Source: Ceratothoa steindachneri
Lineage: Eukaryota > Arthropoda > Malacostraca > Isopoda > Cymothoidae
DNA: 64,000 nucleotides
Direction: 5' to 3'
NCBI GenBank assembly: GCA_963969495.1
Contig: OZ018323.1
Location: forward strand, 78,819,685-78,883,684
In this document: positions 60,560 through 64,000 of the stretch, piece after piece
How the letters are laid out: every line of letters begins with the position of its first letter
Numbering within the stretch: position 1 is the stretch's first letter
Program-made: the position numbers and the translations under genes
The notes under the pieces: generated by a model
What the model was told of the DNA's origin: nothing
Seen by the model: only the letters and a program-made list of their open reading frames with translations
The model's database searches: none

Positions 60560-63370
60560 GGAGCTCCCCTCCGGGATTGGAAGTTTCCAAAATTTGGGAC
60601 GCCTTCACCCGTCCTTGGTGTTGGGGCGGAAGAGGAGATGCGAGAGTACACCTCTGACCGGTGGAGGGACTCTCGTCCAACCTTCTGACTGCAGCAAGGG
60701 GGTCTGCAGCTACAGCTGGGTGATTAGAGCCCCCCTCCCATTTGTTTTCTCAGGGGTCCTTCCAAGACTCTTCTAGTGGACGGGTTCTGGGGTTTCCTCC
60801 TTAGCCTTTTTTATAGCTGCCACTGAGCAACTCTCCACTTGCGGTGGGTCCCTCTTTGTTTTCTCATGGGCCCACCAAGTACACAGCAAGACAGGACGCG
60901 CCGCCTCGGTGCCCGCTTATCCCGTTAGGGTCAAGTGATCCACCACAACCTTTGAGCGGTAAGAGGCGGCATATTTCTTTGTGCCTTGCCGAGACGCCTC
61001 GTAGACCCGAGTTTTGTCACGTTGATGAGAGCTAGAATGACCGCTTCCCCTTCGCAATGCCGGGCGGCATGCCTGCCGGACTCAGTCACTTTTGTGACGG
61101 GCTATAGGGCCTACGAGTCCCCTGTCGAGATACCCGACACCTTGGGCGGGGATGGCCAGTTAGAGACCCCCATCGACGTGGAGATACCCCTACCCCAGAT
61201 GGATGGTCTTCTGCGGGTTTGTGAGAAGCGGTTCCATTCTCCGCCCTTTTCTCCAAAGAAGAGAGAGAGTTAGACAAAGAAATCAAAAGAGGACGAGGGG
61301 TTCCTCTATCCGCGCGGAATCTTGAGACGGACAGGTCTGTTGCCGTTTCGGCAAGCGACCATGCCCGTACGCCCCCTTGGATGTGGAATCCCAGACGTAG
61401 ACCAAAGTCTCAAGTGCGGTGAGCGTAGCCTCGATTAAGTCGAGCCTTCATTCAGAGATTACCTGGCTTCAAACGCTTTTACCTAGTTATTCGCTCCACT
61501 TGATAGAAGTTAGGCAAAAGTGAGCTTGCTTTTAGTGGGGCAAGGGGAGGTGAGGTCCGCTGGACTCTGCCCCTGCCCCCCCATTCTTAGATCCTCGGAT
61601 ATTTACCTTGCTGGTGGCTGATATACCCGCCCCGCACTACTTCGGGTTGGAGGTCGCCATTCCGGCCCTAACGACCTGTCCAACATCCCGAGGTATAAGA
61701 GTTTCGCAAACCCGGCCACTCGGGATGGGCGTCGTGCAGGCGGATGCGTGATTTAAGCCGACATGTCTCCGTTCTTCTTGCTTTAAATACCTCTTTCCTG
61801 TCAGTGTCAGGACGGCTATACATAAATAGGAGATATATTTTTATTTCAGCATACATTCCACCATCAGCCGACTTGACTCCTCATACTTCCGCCGCGTCGT
61901 GGCACAGTTGCCGAGGCCCTTACTCATTCCCGGGGATTTGAACGGTAGGCAAGCCCTATGTGGGGACTACATGAGCAATCGCAAAGTTGGGATAGGTGTC
62001 TTTAATGTCTATATGTTTAGTATGTTGACGCATCTTCCCAAGAACCGCTCATTTTTTTTTGTCTTCATCTGTTCGTGTGCTCTACAGGCGCGCACCCTGA
62101 TTTTAGGTGGGGTGTTCGATGACCATGTTAAGTGACTACTTTCATATCAAAATATCTTTGTAGACAATTGCCTCCCGATACCCCCGCAGTAGTGCTTGGA
62201 ACGTTGGGTATTGACACGCTTCTGACGGAATTGACTGAATGTCTGTTCGTTTTGGATGCCCTCCGCTTCTTTTGTGGTCGGCCGAGTGGGAGACGACCTT
62301 CAGAGAAGCGACACGCTCACATACACTATAAGAGTACCCGAACGATTTCATTGTCAGTAAATTTCGTCGAGCTAGGGTGAGGTTTTTGTATGTTTTGAAG
62401 CCTGTTCGTCGTTCTTCTTAGGAAGCTTATGCGTCTTCACTCAACGGTGGAAACCCCTCTTTTATAGGTATGGAAGAGTGTTAAAAGGATTTGGGGCAAG
62501 TTCTTGCAGGCCACTCCTGCCGCCCTCCAAGAGGATAGGGTTGCAATCTCGCATACCGCGTTCGTGGCGGATTCTTTCGCGACTACTATTTTCGCATTCT
62601 CTAGCAAGGGGGCTGCTCCGCCAGCATTTCGTCCACTTTGTGGGCTCCCTGAAGGCTGCCTAGATTTTACCAGTTTTCGCCAAGCGAGCTGCGTTCCGTC
62701 CTCGATTCATGCACGAATACCATCCCTTATCTGGATGATATCATTTGAGCCATGCTCCGACACCTCGGTGAGCGAGGCATGTCTTGCTCAGGACGCCTAC
62801 CAATCTTCATATCAGAGTTTCTGCTAAATCATATATTAAGTGCGCGGTGGAGGGAGCTCTCCCCGGTCCAATCGAACAGGAGGACGGCGTCCCGCAAGGA
62901 ACTATCTTCATTGTCACACTCTTTGCCATGGGCATCAACAGCATCACCTCAGTGTTGCCTGAAAATATTTTCGCTATGCTCTGCGTATATATCCTTTCGA
63001 TCTCTTATCGTGTGACCCATATCCCAGCTGTGTAGCGTCGACAACAACGCATTGAAGTGCATCTCTCGCTATGCTGAAGCGCGCAGGTTTCGGTTTTCCT
63101 TGGCCAAGATTAATTTCGTGCAATTATCTTACTATCCGCGGCTCGACCCTTACCTGGACTTGTTCCTAAATGGGGTTCACCTGCAAGTGGTGGATTTGCT
63201 CCATTTCTTTGCTCTTGTTTTCGACCAACCAATGTCTCACAAGGTGCGCCATATCCTCACCCGCGCATAGATTTTCTTTGTTATGCGTCGTTTAGCACCG
63301 GGGGTACTATTAGGGCTACTGCTCTACTCCTTTACCGTTCCTTCACTCGCTCGATGCTCGACGATATGAG
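60560..63370 (+). mobile_element. Family A LINE copy 9, heavily deleted, 3'-truncated
   Basis: Leader and early ORF1 at 60560-61500 (PDTLGGDGQLETPIDVEI at about 61129). It then jumps into the endonuclease (YIFISAYIPPSAD about 61831-61870, LIPGDLNGRQ about 61923), early RT, a second deletion near 62785 (VSEACLAQDAYQSS fused in), and RT with GPIEQEDGVPQG about 62869 and FRFSLAKINFVQL about 63088. It ends near 63365 at a point equivalent to 28795 of copy 2, without a 3' UTR. Confidence 0.7.
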
Positions 63371-64000
63371 CTTGTCGTTTCCTTCGGATTGTTTGATAGT
63401 AACCGGTAAGAATTGAAGGAGGTTGCGTGTTCTCGCTCGTTAGCTGCCCTAATTATTTACTCAGGTATTTTTTTATGTGCATATTTTCACTTTGTATTGT
63501 TTCACTACTCTTTTTTGTTTACATATAATGTTATTGATGTGGTTAAAAGGTGGGATTTGCATGCCTAGGTACCTGGTTCAACCCCACCGACAGCGGGCAG
63601 GAAAAAGTAAAAATCGGCGTACATCGGAGCTAGTTGTCTAAATGCGTTACTCACACAGTGCATATCTCTTTCTTTCCGGAACCTACTTAATGGGTTTCTA
63701 TATCGTTACTCCTCTCACATGAAGCGTTTCCTGATGGCCTCTTTTGGATGTCATACCAGTATTGCAGCTCGGCATATACCTTTCATTATCCGGTCGGGGG
63801 AGCTACTGTTTACCTCTTCAATAGACTTGACTATGGGTGAAAAAGGATATTAAACCTTAAAAAGATTCTTTATGAGCCTCTTTTTTTTCATACACATGCA
63901 TTTGCTGAAGCCATCGTTATTTTTCATGGCCCTCCCCCCCTCCCGATGAAAAATTACAATGTCTAATGTTCATGAGCGCGTGAACCGCTCTCTGCTCCAT
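63371..64000. other. Unassigned end of window
   Basis: No exon or element recognised. The remaining C-terminal DOT1L exon, if in this intron's far side, is not visible here. Confidence 0.4.

Overview
The window is animal nuclear DNA, most likely from a crustacean. It is dense in dead retrotransposons, spliced exons and dinucleotide or homopolymer tracts, and no bacterial, plasmid or CRISPR signal is visible. The crustacean assignment is an inference from the kinds of non-LTR elements present and from arthropod-like features of the one host gene; no species can be named.

The host gene is DOT1L (grappa in flies), the histone H3 lysine-79 methyltransferase, on the + strand. Eleven consecutive coding exons can be joined between 30341 and 57147. 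All have GT/AG boundaries and matching phases, and they give one open frame of 4101 nt (1367 codons). They cover the catalytic domain from the substrate-side helices through the SAM pocket, a basic low-complexity linker, a coiled-coil block, and a long Ser/Pro-rich tail exon. The exon or exons encoding about the first 90 residues lie upstream and were not found. The C-terminal exons probably lie beyond the window.

The rest is mostly mobile DNA. 1-1079: relic of a DD41D-type Tc1/mariner element. 2985-4262: CR1-like LINE fragment with a short-repeat tail. 4.6-6.4 kb: CpG-rich sequence of unknown role. 7.7-8.35 kb: a second CR1-like fragment, cut by a LINE of 'family A' (CCHC-knuckle ORF1; ORF2 with AP-endonuclease, reverse transcriptase, RNase H and a C-terminal Cys/His motif). 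Family A copies occupy 8350-13017, 13018-14161, 19740-22790 (broken by a Tc1-like element at about 20715-21716), 24215-30290 (the longest, ending in poly(A) only 50 bp before a DOT1L exon), 31921-35078, 43640-45284, 45285-46220 and 60560-63370. All eight are on the + strand. A second LINE type, 'family D' (zinc finger, endonuclease, RT, no RNase H seen), lies at 37640-39300, 39690-40130, 57390-58200 (+) and 51795-53806 (-). The last copy is inserted inside a third LINE type, 'family C', with a 9-bp target duplication and the broken reading frame recoverable on both sides.

DOT1L introns are therefore the landing ground for most of the repeats. The best leads are two near-perfect RNA hairpins placed 61 and 71 nt after DOT1L splice donors, a 3' UTR hairpin of family A whose stem shows compensatory changes among copies, head-to-tail joined LINE copies that look like template jumping, and the nested family C/D insertion.
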